From: Schizophyllum amplum
Taxonomy: Eukaryota; Basidiomycota; Agaricomycetes; Agaricales; Schizophyllaceae
Reading direction: 5' to 3'
DNA length: 64,000 bases
NCBI GenBank assembly: GCA_007026445.1
Contig: VDMD01000052.1
Coordinates: 1-64,000, forward strand
The number at the start of each line of letters is the position of its first letter. The first letter of the stretch is position 1. Both the position numbers and the translations under genes were made by a program. The notes beneath the pieces are model-generated. The model had not been told where the DNA came from and did not search any database. It saw only the letters and a program-made list of their open reading frames with translations. Below, piece after piece: positions 33,393 through 43,853 of this stretch.

Positions 33393-35095
33393 CTACCGCT
33401 TCACCGGCGCATTCTCCTGCCCATCCGCCACGCTATCCGCCATCCTCAGCTTCTCGAACGTCGACACCAGATCCCCCGCCGCCGAGTTCCACACTCCGCC
33501 CCCGCCCATGGCGGTTGCCGGCCTGCTCCACCGCCCCGCGCGACACACCTTCACCTGCTCGAGCAGCGCCCGATGCATCGTCTTGTTGAACCCGATGCAG
33601 TGCAAGCCAACGCAAGCGACGCGGAGCGCTCCCGCCCCGTAGAGCTCCTTGACCTCAAAAAAGTGCTGCGGGGACGTGTTCTTGCGTGCGGCGAGCGTCT
33701 CCTTGGCGATGGTTTGGGTGGCCTGGAGAGGGTGATGTGAGTGGGATGAGCGACAATGGTGGAAGGACATACCTCGTCCGAAAGCTCGTTCCATTCCCGA
33801 ATCGAAAGATCGGGGAACCGGAAGGCGTTGTACGTGCCCGCATAGTACCACGAGCCGTCCTTGTGAAAGAAGAACTCTGCTCATCGTTCGAGTTAGTGGA
33901 ATTGCGGCGAGCAGCAAACAACGTACCTGTGGGCTTGTTCAACCGCGCAAGGGGATCGGTCTGCGTCCAACGATGTACAGTCGCTGTCCGTGGACTGGTG
34001 CTGCACTTGAACACGGGCGAAAGGAAGTACCCGTGCTCTTCGCGTTCGGGGCACCAAGCTGTGGTCGACTCGTATAGAACGCGATAGTTGACGAGCCTGA
34101 CGATGTATAAGCGCCCGCAGAAAAAAGGTCAGCAAATGACTGACGAGGTACGCACGACCTGTATTGCACGTCAGCTACGTTCAGAGGTAGATTGAATGTC
34201 CACATACCGGCGTAAGAGAGCTGATAAACTCGTGCAGCGTCATGCTGGGAGGCAGCAGGATCGGATGAAGACTGTCTTCTGGCGCCTCGGGTGGTAGTTG
34301 AAGGGATGCGAGCAGCTTGTTTCGCGCGGCGATGATGATTTGAGGATCCTCAGAGTTGAATTCAACTTGAGGGGGAAGGTTTCCGTCGACCTGCTCGATG
34401 TATCAGTACAAAAACGGCGCATATATGCAGTCAACGCGCCTTGGGATCGTCCGCGCACCCCAGCAGTGTCGTGGCTGATCCGGAGGAGAGAGCAGAGCCG
34501 GAGTGACGACGGATAGGTGGCGCAGGCGGCGCAAGCTGCATGTTTGTTAGTTTCGGTGTGCAATGATCGACACTCTGCCACGCACCGGTAATCGAGCTTC
34601 GTACTTTGGCGGCGGCTTCTCGCGCTTCTCCTGTTCCTGCTTCAGTTTCTGGATCTCGTCTTGCAGAGTCTGTATAGTGTTTTGCAAGTCAGCGAGTTGT
34701 TGCCGTTCAGCAGCGATCTTGCTCGTGATTGCGTTGCTTTCCGTCGGCGATGGCGGCAGGAGGCGCGTTACTGTATCTTGCAGTCGTTCTATCTCAGCAG
34801 TCTTCACTTGCAGATGCGTATAGGCGTCGGAGAGGCGGAGAACAAGAGCATCGCGAGCGTTCAGAGCTTCCTGAGTACGAGCACGTTCAACTTGAACTTC
34901 GAGGGCGAGATCGACGTTGAGAAGCACATTCGAGGATGCCAGAGGTCCGGAGCAGTACGAGTCTTGTCCAGAGGTCAGGCGTTGGTATTCCTGTACAGTA
35001 ATAGTCGGTCCATCGGCGGGCGGAGTAGGCGACTGTATGGTCGGTTCGTAGGCCAAAGAGCTCGGGGAAAATGCAGCGGGCGACTTGAATTCCAT
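33393..35095 (-). CDS. coiled-coil protein with C-terminal DUF6697-like domain
   Basis: Seven exons (35095-34586, 34535-34440, 34390-34208, 34158-34145, 34096-33927, 33876-33773, 33722-33393) give 468 residues. Residues about 60-165 form a coiled coil (VERARTQEALNARDALVLRL, AERQQLADLQNTIQTLQDEI). A Pro/Ser linker follows, then a C-terminal domain (about 260-440) with ESTTAWCPEREEHGYF, VFKCST, HKDGSWYYAGTYNAFR and ALRVACVGLHCIGFN. These are hallmarks of a basidiomycete family I recall as DUF6697. The cysteines may bind metal; function unknown. Exon 4 is only 14 bp. Intron 2 (34439-34391) fits only as a 49-bp GC-AG intron. The last 35 residues are low-complexity. Confidence 0.65.
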
Positions 35096-35499
35096 GGTCG
35101 CCGCCGCAGATCACCGCCGCAGAGAGGCCAAGAAGTGGAGCCAGAAGATCGCGAGGAATTCGAGAAGATGGCGGTTGAGAACAAAAGACGCGAACTCGGA
35201 ACGTCACAGCGTCACGTCAAAACAATCAAAGTCATCTCCAAATAGCATGATCACGCATGAGTAACATTTGAACCGTCACGCGCAAGTCACGCGTCAGGCT
35301 TACTCGCTACTAAGTAAGAGCTCCCTGAGATTTGAACGTGTGTACACAAAGCTGAATGACAATCTAATTATCATGCCTCGCATTCGCCTGCCGTTGGATA
35401 CAGTCACAAGACTTTGCTTCGCCGTCGGGATGGCTGCTCTGCCAGGCATCATTCGGGAGGAACGCCGACTGTATGCCTCAACTCAGACTCCAGCCCCTC

Positions 35500-35935
35500 T
35501 CGGCGGCACTCCGGTACAAACGTTCTCGTGTATAGATCGCCAAGCCTATCAATACACTACCACACTCATGACTGATGCAATATAGGCGGAGGGTGACAAG
35601 AGCTCTTTCGCCATCTGCAATCATGTCGACAGCGATCATCGGGGCAGCTCTCGCTTCGAGCGCCAGCTGCATGGCGGTCAAGTGAGACGCGATACGCAGC
35701 CGCTCTCCTCGGGAGCTTTCACAGGCTACGACCCGTACGCTCAACTTGACAGTCGGAGCTCTGCTTGGTAGACGCACAAATATGGGAATGAGGTGGTGAG
35801 CCCGGTTTTGTGTCAACTGGTGAACACGCGAATGCTGACTCGCGTACGCGACCAGACGCTCGCGCGGCCAACGATGACTTCGACCTGTACGCCTCCGGGC
35901 AAGAACCGGAAGATATCCGTCTCCGAAACGCCGCA
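35500..35935 (+). pseudogene. decayed 5' fragment of the class 3 lipase homologue
   Basis: From 35623 the sequence parallels the signal peptide and first exons of the lipase at 12208: MSTAIIGAALASSASC against MSAAIVAAALASCAGC, then DTQPLSS, GYDPYAQL, and the exon-2 start GACGCTCGCGCGGCCAA. There is a TGA after codon 20 plus several frame changes, and nothing after about 35935. Upstream similarity (GGCACTCCGGTAC) shows the promoter was copied as well. Confidence 0.75.
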
Positions 35936-35941
35936 TGTCAT

Positions 35942-36943
35942 TTAGAAGGCAGGGCCGGTGAAGGTTGAGCGAGCGGAAATGCTTGGAACGTGCCCGTGCT
36001 CCAAGGCCCTCGGAGTCGCCGTCTTCCCGTGATTGTCGACGCCTACCACAATAAAGGGTTCAGTCCAACCGTCTCTCCCTCTACCGGAGGCCCAAAAATG
36101 AGTGGACGCACCAAGGCTCGGATCGGCTGGAGTCATGCCCAAGTTGTGTGCGATCGCCACCATGGCCTTCATGTTATTTGCACTAGATAAGCCCAAGCTG
36201 TCGGCAACTGTCCTGAGCTTGGCGTTGACGAGAGCATAGCGCGCAAAAGTCTCAGGGACGAAGGAGATGTTACTCGAGCCCATCAAGACCGTTCTGCCCT
36301 CCTCGTCCACGCCAAAGTGGCTCTCGTTCATATTCCCTTGGACACATACGAGCCGTTCGTCCGTGAGCGAGACGGGATCGAAGCCTCTGCCATGCGCATA
36401 AAGCCTCCTCCGGCCCTGTTTCCGGATTTTCGTGTTAGCGGACGTTGTGGATGCGCAGGGGAAGAGGAAGCATGATTGAGTGCGAGATACACACCTTCTC
36501 GACGTATCGCTCGAGGGCCTTGGCACTTGCGAAAGGCAGGGGCGCCTCCATGCTCTCGAAGAAGGCGTGTCGGATGCAGCCGCCTCCCAACGGTCCCAGC
36601 CCTGTGGTCGGGAGGAGCTTGAACCCCCAAGAGCCACGTCACCGCTAGTGTGATCTTCTCGGCCAGTTCAGCAGGGGACTCGGCGAGCTTGACGCGCTCC
36701 AGAACGACGTAAGTTGTTTCCTGGCCGTTGTCGAAGTGATGGATGAGCTCGGGGATGCGCGGCTTGTTGGCTTGCTGTTCGGTACTGGACAAGAGTGATC
36801 GTGTTTTGACGTCGCACACCAGACGCGTGGGTTCGCCGTATTTGACGAAGTACGGTTCGACAGGGACGCATCCGTTCCTGCGCATGGTGTTCTCTGCAGG
36901 CAGCAATGATAACGGACTCGACTTCGGCGGACAAGGACGACAT
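35942..36943 (-). pseudogene. kinase-like (APH-type) protein gene with frameshifts
   Basis: The minus strand encodes a protein of the aminoglycoside-phosphotransferase-like type common in Agaricomycetes: CVPVEPYFVKYGEPTRLVCD, IPELIHHFDNG, YVVLERVKL, WLL, GPLGGGCIRHAFFES, ALERYVEK, then after a 79-bp intron (36494-36416) LVCVQGNMNESHFGVDEEG and a C-terminal helical part to 35942. Two single-base frame changes interrupt it: one near 36895 between MSSLSAEVES and MRRNGCVP, the other near 36600 before GPLGGG. In canonical kinases CxxDxHxxN is the catalytic loop; here CVQGNMNESHF lacks the Asp. Probably a pseudogene, or a pseudokinase with assembly errors. Confidence 0.6.
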
Positions 36944-37439
36944 TCTGCGAGCTTTGATGGACTCAATCCGAGTCAAGAACAAAAATGAAAAAAGTCAGAC
37001 GCGATTCACGCGAAGGTCAAACCGTCACGTGCGTCAACCGAATAGGGCAGCATTATCCCCAAAAGGCAGGAACACGCGTAAGTTGAATTGGCACAAGAGC
37101 TCAGAGTCGAACGAGCAACAAACGAGCGTACTGCTACACCAGAGGACCCACAGGATTTCGCTGCGGCAGTGGTGCGTTGGAATGACACCGCGCTTACCGG
37201 AAGCATAGCCTCCCTACGTCGCTCCTATGGAGAAGACATCAGCATGAGGACCGCGGCCTACATAGTATCTGCGTGACGGCCCGTCGAATTGAGTCCTGAG
37301 ACAACAGGGCGCACGGCCGGAGTGAGCGATCGATGTGGTGGTGGCACCCCTTATCTTCACAGTCGCGTCCAGCATGCCGCCATGAGGAGTACAGCTGGCA
37401 GACGGATAACAGCTGTAGAGAGAGCGTAAGCGGACGTTG

Positions 37440-37871
37440 TTATGCGGCAGGTAGATACGAAGATGACTGTAAGAGGATGGAGGGTGCGAGAGTGACCGTA
37501 CGCACCATCATGTTCACCCAAAGCGGCCCCTCGTCGTACAGTGTACTATCAAGGGCTATAGAGACGGCCTTGTGGTTCTCGGCCTCCGTACGCGTGGCGG
37601 GAAGTGTGCAAAGGGTGTCCTTCCGAAGCGATAGAGGCCAAGAGGGGAGTAGAACTTTGTCGGCAAGACTAAGGACGACGAGGCATCCGACGATGAGGAG
37701 TGCGATCGGGGCGCTGAGGAGGTATGATTGGCTGGAGCAACAGGGGGACGCGCGCTCACTGACATGTTTGCGAAGTCGCTTGGAGGCGCTGGGTCGTCCA
37801 TGATTGGCAAGGCCGGGGAGTCTGAGGCGCTGTAAGCTAGCTGCTGGCAAAGTGGTGATATATGTGTGCAT
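37440..37871 (-). CDS. weakly supported small membrane protein
   Basis: An uninterrupted 143-codon frame with one strong hydrophobic segment (SAPIALLIVGCLVVLSLA, about residues 52-69), a basic N-terminal part and a polar C-terminal part. A short GTGCGT...TTACAG segment (37505-37467, 39 bp, a multiple of three) could be an intron. No family was recognised, and a second frame is also open. The flanks (36944-37439 and 37872-38645) hold nothing I can support. Confidence 0.22.
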   Translation of the reverse strand: MHTYITTLPAASLQRLRLPGLANHGRPSASKRLRKHVSERASPCCSSQSYLLSAPIALLIVGCLVVLSLADKVLLPSWPLSLRKDTLCTLPATRTEAENHKAVSIALDSTLYDEGPLWVNMMVRTVTLAPSILLQSSSYLPAA

Positions 37872-38645
37872 AGTGGGGAGGGAGGTTGGTTAGAAGGAGG
37901 GGCTGGGATGTAAACTAGAGGCGGCGTATCCGCAGCACCGGAGTTTCATGATGTGGCAGAACGATCTTCGTATTCTGTGTATGATGAGGGGACAATCTCG
38001 ATGGAATTGTGATGGGGAGGGTCTAAGAAGAGCATGAGAGCCTAGAGGTAGAAAGACAGTCTCGGTTGCGACTCGTGTTGTTCGTCCGATGTTGAGGGAA
38101 GGACGGGAGAACTGATGTCTGCTCAGCTTTCGGCGAAAGAGCATGAATGTCGAACGCACCCAGTTCAGACCATGTTACAAGGAGGACTCTATCGTCGATA
38201 GCCAAGGCCTCCAGACTGTCAGCGGGCGCTTTGCCCGAGGATGTGGATCAACGCGAAGGGAACGGTTCGTCGCTCTCATCCGGCGAAGTCTGACTTTGGT
38301 GCATACACGAGCATGAGATGGAGAATCAAATGCATTTGAGAACGCAGCTATCGAAGTACAAGGCCCAGCATTGCCAGAAGAGCAATGCGAGGAGCAGGAG
38401 AGTCTAGATGTATGAATTGCCGGCCCTATTCCTCGTCCGACAAAGGAGCAGACGACAAACGGTGTCGAAGACGGGCGCTAAGACATCCACGTCGCTGTCC
38501 GCGCTGCTTTGGCACAGACCAAGCGTAGATGCGAGGCCGGTCTGCAATTTGACTTGAACGCGTTTGGGAGAGAAAATTTCCTCACGCGTCGCGCCTTTGA
38601 AGGGTGACCGTGATGTGACCGCTCCGGATCACGAGCTGCATTGAC

Positions 38646-38651
38646 CACGTG
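38646..38651. promoter_or_regulatory. CACGTG E-box upstream of the MPPVLRS gene 1
   Basis: A palindromic CACGTG 61 bp before the ATG at 38707. All four MPPVLRS genes in the window have one 60-90 bp upstream. GCCTTGCCTTTCGACT (38674-38689) is shared with gene 3. Confidence 0.45.
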
Positions 38652-38706
38652 AGTGCTGTGTTCAAAACACACTGCCTTGCCTTTCGACTTTATAGTACTG
38701 ACGCTC

Positions 38707-39519
38707 ATGCCACCCGTGCTTCGCTCGCACACTAAGAACACTGGCTCGTCTTCTACGGCAGCCACCCAGGTCAAGAAAGCGAAGAAGAAACCCTTGGCAG
38801 TTCGCCAGGCTTCATCAACGAAGCCGCCTAGAGAAGTGGCAGGACGAGACGACAGCACGCGCACGACGCTCGCGGATGACGCGCCATATCCCCTCGCTAT
38901 CAAGCCTGCATTAAAGCCCTGCTGGGAGCGAGCAAGACAGCAAGCCGGTGCGTTACAAGTCCAGCTGTCGGTATTCATGACTGATTTGCTCGTGTCAGTT
39001 GCCACCGGCGCGCAAGGGCATGCCATAGGATCTATCGCCAAAACGAAGTTTGCCGCTTCAAACGAGAGCTCGCTGATGAGCTTCTCATCCAACAGGCACT
39101 TTATAATTTGTGCAAAATGGTGGAGGACGCTTATATGCCTATATTTGATCCCTCGTTCTATCGTGTGCGTTGGGCGTGCGCGTCGCTTCCCTGCGCTCAA
39201 CACTAAACCGGCTTCACAGGATTTGAACCGACAACGAGGAGACGGCAAAATTTGCCGTTATGAGCTTCTGCCTTTCATTGACAGCGCGCGCCTCCCGTCG
39301 GAAGCACCGGTGCGTCCCCCTCCCCCTCCCCCCACCTCGCAAACGGTGCGCTGACGTGGCATGCAGTATTATCTGCCGCCAATAGGCAACTTTCGCGCAT
39401 TGCTTGAATTATCAATGAGGGAACTCAGCTGGTATCTTCAAGGCTACGGCCTGTCCGTCCCAGCCAGCCGATCAGAGCGAATTACTTTATTGAAGGAGTA
39501 CATCGGCATCAGCATTTGA
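38707..39519 (+). CDS. MPPVLRS-family protein 1, SAP-like C-terminus
   Basis: Four exons: 38707-38947, an uncertain exon 2 ending at 39164, 39220-39309 and 39367-39519. Exon 1 gives MPPVLRSHTK and a Lys-rich low-complexity region. The last two exons (90 and 153 bp, the same lengths as in genes 2 and 3) give RYELLPFIDS and YYLPPIGNF...LSMRELSWYLQGYGL...RSERITLLKEYIGI. That last part resembles the helix-turn-helix of SAP DNA-binding motifs. If exon 2 starts at 38999 its frame shifts; starting at a later AG (about 39049) keeps ELADELLIQQALYNLCK in frame. So this copy either uses a distal acceptor or carries a one-base indel. No signal peptide. Confidence 0.55.
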
Positions 39520-39859
39520 CTGCTATAGCGCCAGGACCATTGTACGCCCTCGTTTCGCACTGCACCTCAAGGACCGTTTCCTGCCGCACTTTCTCGGTTC
39601 GTGAATTACACACTGTGCGAGCTTAGTTATATTCTAGCGGTCAGTCCGGGGTTGTAGCGTCGGTCCGCCTAGCTGGAAGGCTTCGGAAGATTAAACAGAC
39701 CGGTTCGTCACATCCTTCCATCCTTGCGTGCGACGGGCGGAGAAATTTGCCTCCCATCTGCTTGATTGGAAATTGATGGCATTGGTGAAGCGCGACATAT
39801 ATAGCAGGCAGATTTTCATGTCATCGCTCATTGTCTCCCAGCTCCAACTCGTCTGACTC

Positions 39860-40744
39860 ATGTCTGCCAACGCTTCAGCCCCGCGCCATATTTCTGCTCC
39901 TCAGCCAGCGCTCGAGCGTGCTCCAGGTGCAACAATTGGACGTGCAGCGACAGACAGAGATGTGACCGATGCAATACGCTATGCGGGAAGTATCCGCGAC
40001 GGGTTCGCTGTAGGTTCGCTCTTGTATTTATTGGTTTCTCATTTGTTATTTACTAAGCGCCGCAACTGGCAGATGTCGGCGGAGCTGATGGACGCCGCAT
40101 TACTGGCAGCCACGTCGCTGCCGCGATCCAGTTTGCACATCGTGTACTGTACTCCAGGCCGATTCAAGGTACGGTTCGTCAGTAAATCGACCCCGAACAA
40201 AGTGAGTCATCGCTGTCGGAGCTTTGGGATCAGCTGACGGGCCAAACTACTACGAGTCGGGGGATGGATCCCGGACGATCAATACGGAGACCTCCTTCTA
40301 CAGGAGGTCTCGAGAAGGCTTACTACGGCTGCCGAGAAGCTTACGCACGATCTCGGTGAACTTTTGCTCTCTGAGCTTGCACACGTTCATATTGATGCCG
40401 CTCGGGTGAGCCCTAAACGTCGTTCCGCAATGCCTGAATACCGAGATACACACAGGCTATAAATGCGAAGTGTGACAACGGTGGGCGCCCCTTCGAGGTA
40501 CCGTCCCAAAACCGTAAGCTGCCTTCCAAGGTACGTGTTGGAGGACGCCTTTCTGCTTCTTTCATGATTGACACGCTCGCAGTGCGCTGGCTTCGGACAT
40601 GGCATTCCGAACTTGAAGACTATCACGGACATGAATGGCGCGCTTCTGTCAAAATATTGGAAAGCGTATGGTCAGACTGGTTATAGCAAACTCAGTATCA
40701 CAGATAGGAGAAGAATCTGGCGGAGATCATTGGGTGTTCTATAG
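39860..40744 (+). CDS. MSAN-type sibling of the MPPVLRS family, copy 1
   Basis: Five exons (39860-40013, 40073-40168, 40257-40405, 40456-40530, 40583-40744) give 211 residues. Exon 1: MSANASAPR, then IGRAATDRDVTDAIRYAGSI. Exon 2: ITGSHVAAAIQFAHRVLYSR, a short helical pair. Exon 3: GGWIPDDQYGDLLLQEVSRR and a long helix. The last exon starts with a GIPNLKTITDM-like segment that takes the place of the YxLPxIxN block of the MPPVLRS genes. The acceptor of exon 3 lies downstream of a nearer AG; the same choice is required in the relatives at 45699 and 47181. A TATATA box lies about 60 bp upstream. No known domain; probably intracellular. Confidence 0.6.
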
Positions 40745-40858
40745 CGCCTGTTCAACATAGCTTCCGTTGTATGTCTGCTATTGACGCGCGCAAAACGCAA
40801 GCTTGTGACGCACCGAAGTGTGATTGCTGTAACTTATGTCACATCTGGTCATGTGGCT

Positions 40859-40864
40859 CACGTG
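40859..40864. promoter_or_regulatory. CACGTG E-box upstream of the MPPVLRS gene 2
   Basis: CACGTG 73 bp before the ATG at 40932. Confidence 0.45.
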
Positions 40865-40931
40865 CTCCGTTAGTGTGGGAAAAACGGACGCATTTCATTC
40901 GGGTTGGCGATCCGTCTGAATTTGAACCGTC

Positions 40932-41730
40932 ATGCCACCCGTACTTCGTTCGCACACGAAGCGTGCAGCCGGCGCTACACCTACGGCCACGTCTCAAATC
41001 GACAACACAAAGAAGAAACCCCAGCTACCAGCGACGAAGAAGAAACCTCAGATAAAAGCGCCTCTCGACCAGGCTCAGTCGAAACCTCTCCAAGTAGCCT
41101 CGACACCGGACGATATCGAGGACACAGAGGACAAGCCCTACCCCTACGTCTACAAACCTCTAGAAAAACCAAGCTGGGAGCAAGCCAGACGTGATGCCAG
41201 TGCGTAGCATTTCCTGTGTCGGTATTCATGACTGACCTGTGGACCCAGTCGCCACTGGCGCGCATGCTTGTTACATTGACGATATCGCCCAAACAAAATT
41301 GACCTTTGCAACCGCACTGTACAAGTTCTGCAAGGTCGTTGACGACAATCGCTTTTCTTTATATGATGCCTCGTTTGCTCGCGTGCGTCGCCGCCGCATT
41401 GCTTCCCTGCTCCCTTTGCTAAAGTCTCCTAGGATCTGAACCTACAACGCAGAGACGGACTGAAATTCAGTTATGAAATCATGCCTTTTATCGACAGCTC
41501 ACTCCTTCCCTCCGCGGAACCGGTGCGCTCCTCCCCTTCTCTCTCCTCTATATCAACGCTGACGACTTGTGTTATAGTACACCTTGCCGTTGATACGCAA
41601 CGCGCAAGTGTTACATGAGCTGTCCATGAGGGAGCTCAGTTGGTACCTTCAAGGTTACGGCCTGCCTGTTCCATGTAGTCGGTCGGAGCGTATCGATGTG
41701 CTGAAGAAATACATCGGCATCAATGTTTGA
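40932..41730 (+). CDS. MPPVLRS-family protein 2, SAP-like C-terminus
   Basis: Four exons (40932-41199, 41249-41382, 41433-41522, 41578-41730) give 214 residues with every phase consistent, so the copy looks intact. Residues 1-89: MPPVLRSHTKRAAGATPTAT and a Lys/Pro/Gln-rich disordered part, then DKPYPYVYKPLEKPSWEQAR. Exon 2 is helical (TALYKFCKVVDDNRF). Exon 3: DLNLQRRDG, FSYEIMPFIDSSLLPSAEP. Exon 4: YTLPLIRNAQVLHELSMREL, then SWYLQGYGLPVPCSRSERID and VLKKYIGINV, the SAP-like end. A nuclear DNA-associated role would fit a basic disordered start plus a SAP-like tail, but this is inference. Confidence 0.65.
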
Positions 41731-41799
41731 GCATACACTGTACTCGGGTCGCTTTGTATGTATTTCAATGCAAGTGTCGAAGACGTCATTCCTTTTCTC

Positions 41800-41997
41800 A
41801 TATCTGATGGTAGAGTCTCGACGCAGGCTGATCATGACCTGACCACACTGTGCGCTCACTCTCGAACAGCGGCGCGCGTATCTGCGCAACTATGGGATCT
41901 TGACCTACAAGTATCGCAGTGGCGGTGGGAGCTCCTCAACGCCATCAGCGGCCCATTCTCGAGGATCATCTCATTGAGAACTCTACCCAGCGGCTGA
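41800..41997 (+). pseudogene. remnant related to the relative at 60903-61626
   Basis: Contains a frame reading LEQRRAYLRNYGILTY, matching VEQRRTYLQNYGILTR pieces in the decayed minus-strand relative near 61070-61000, followed by WRWELLNAI matching WRTALLNAI. Frames are broken and no start was found. 42001-42240 holds nothing else. Confidence 0.45.
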
Positions 41998-42241
41998 CCA
42001 GGTCGCGTGTGGTGTGAGAGGGCTCGAGCGAGGGAGTCGGGGAGGATGATGGCCGACGGCTTCGTAGCTTGGCATTACAGCCTACAAGCGCATGTACAGT
42101 GCAGTATAGTTATCATGTACTGTTGAACGTCAATCTTCCTGTATCCGCAGACATACGAAGCCACGTCGCCTGGCGTAAAGCCAGTGCTGGGATGGATTCT
42201 GTGTGACCGTGGACTGCCGGCATTCTCCGAAACCATCAAGT

Positions 42242-42247
42242 CACGTG
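42242..42247. promoter_or_regulatory. CACGTG E-box upstream of the MPPVLRS gene 3
   Basis: CACGTG 81 bp before the ATG at 42323. GCCTTGCCTTTCGACT at 42292-42307 repeats the motif upstream of gene 1. Confidence 0.45.
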
Positions 42248-42322
42248 AAGGTTGAATCTTGCATTTTCAATTTGAACAAAGGAGATATTGCGCCTTGCCT
42301 TTCGACTCAGACGCAACTGCTC

Positions 42323-43108
42323 ATGCCACCCGTACTTCGCTCACATACCAAGAGGCTCGCTGCTACCGCCGAACCAGCTTCCTTGAGCAAGCAAATGACT
42401 AGCGGCTCCCCGGGAGCTAAACCCTTGGCCTCATCGTCAAGTTCTCGCCGAACCCAACCTCGCAAGAACACCACAGTAGCGGAAAAGGGCTTTGCGGAGA
42501 ACGAAGACGATGTCCCATTTCCTTTCGTCAGACGTCCGTTGATCAAGCCTTCCTTGGAAAAGATCAGGCGCGAAGCCGGTACGTTGCGCTGCTTCATACA
42601 CGCAATCGACCACTAACATGCACGACCAGTCGACCAGGGCATCCCAGAACGTGAGATCGACGACTACGCATCCTTTACATTCAGTATCCAGACTTCCGTG
42701 TACAACTACCACGTCGTCGCGGAAAAGTGCCGTCAGGCCCTTGACGATCCTTCCATGTGCCGTGTGCGTTACATTCTGTCATTTTCCGTCTCACTCGATT
42801 CTAAACCTTTACAGGTTTCGAATATGACGCGCGGGGACGGCTCGACGCGCCACTACCAGATCATGCCGTTTTCCGACAGCGGCCGATACCCGTGGGAAGC
42901 ACCGGTACGCTTTGTTCTGAAGCATCGGGGCCCGCTAACGAGTCGTAACCAACAGTACAACCTACCAAAGATCAAGAACTTGTGTATCTTGAATAGCTTA
43001 TCGATGAGGGAGCTTAGCTGGTATCTTCAGGGCTACCACATGCCTGTACCTCCTACTCGAGCAGAGCGTATCGCCTTGATGAAGGAATACATGGGCATCA
43101 CAGTATGA
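42323..43108 (+). CDS. MPPVLRS-family protein 3, SAP-like C-terminus
   Basis: Four exons (42323-42578, 42630-42763, 42815-42904, 42956-43108) give 210 residues, all in phase. Exons 2, 3 and 4 have exactly the lengths of gene 2 (134, 90 and 153 bp). Residues 1-85: MPPVLRSHTKRLAATAEP, a Ser/Lys-rich disordered region, then VPFPFVRRPLIKPSLEKIRR. Middle: helical YNYHVVAEKCRQALDD. Exon 3: DGSTRHYQIMPFSDSGRYPW. Exon 4: YNLPKIKN, LSMRELSWYLQGYHMPVPP, ERIALMKEYMGI. No signal peptide or membrane segment. Family function unknown; the SAP-like reading is by eye. Confidence 0.65.
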
Positions 43109-43853
43109 AGACTGTGACCAGTGATATCCGGTATCGCTCCGTGAACATGAACGACTGTAGTAGTCACTAACATTATGTGGGATGAGCGAGAGCGCAGTCG
43201 ACCAGAAAGAGGAAGCGGCGATGACTACGCGTTTCTCCTCCTACTCGTCATTCAAACCCGCGTCTTCGTGCTCGGCTGACCTCTTGCTAACCATTGCAGC
43301 CCAATGTGGACGCGCAGTACTTGCTTGCGTAGGACATGCACGGCTCATCTGATGACGGTTCGCGCCTGAAGCTAAGGGCTGCTAAGGGTGACAGTGACGT
43401 GACATTTTACGGCCTTTTCCGGCACGCGCCCGACCTTACCTGCTCTCGCCTCTCATGCATGTCTGTGCGCCACCGCTGTAAATGAGATGGCACTGTGTAT
43501 CTTGATCTTCACAGTGAGCGGAACGAGCGGTGATTAGAGGCGTCCACCTGAACAGTTCAGACTCAGAGGTTCTGTGAGTCCCAGCGAGGCCGTCAATCGT
43601 CGATCTACTTACCAGGATAATGAGCAGACAATTCTTACAACCGTAGCAATGCACGGGCGCAAAACGCTTGTCTATCGTACTCCGTGCCTCAGCCGCTGTA
43701 ATGGAAATCATTCGATGTCAAGATATTGAGGAATTTATCGCTCTTGTCCTGTCACTTACCCGCCAACATCGTCTAGCTGACGCCGACGGCATGAACTAGG
43801 ACCTGGGTGAACAGGATATGACTACAATTTTTTTCAACTGGTGAAGGACTGCG
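43109..43853. other. gene-free spacer
   Basis: No convincing frame, RNA or repeat is seen in this 745-bp stretch. The short open frames lack start context and family similarity. Confidence 0.5.

Noticed and set aside
37440..37871. treating the 143-codon frame as a firm gene
   Set aside because: One hydrophobic segment is the only support and a second frame is equally open, so it is kept only as a low-confidence entry.
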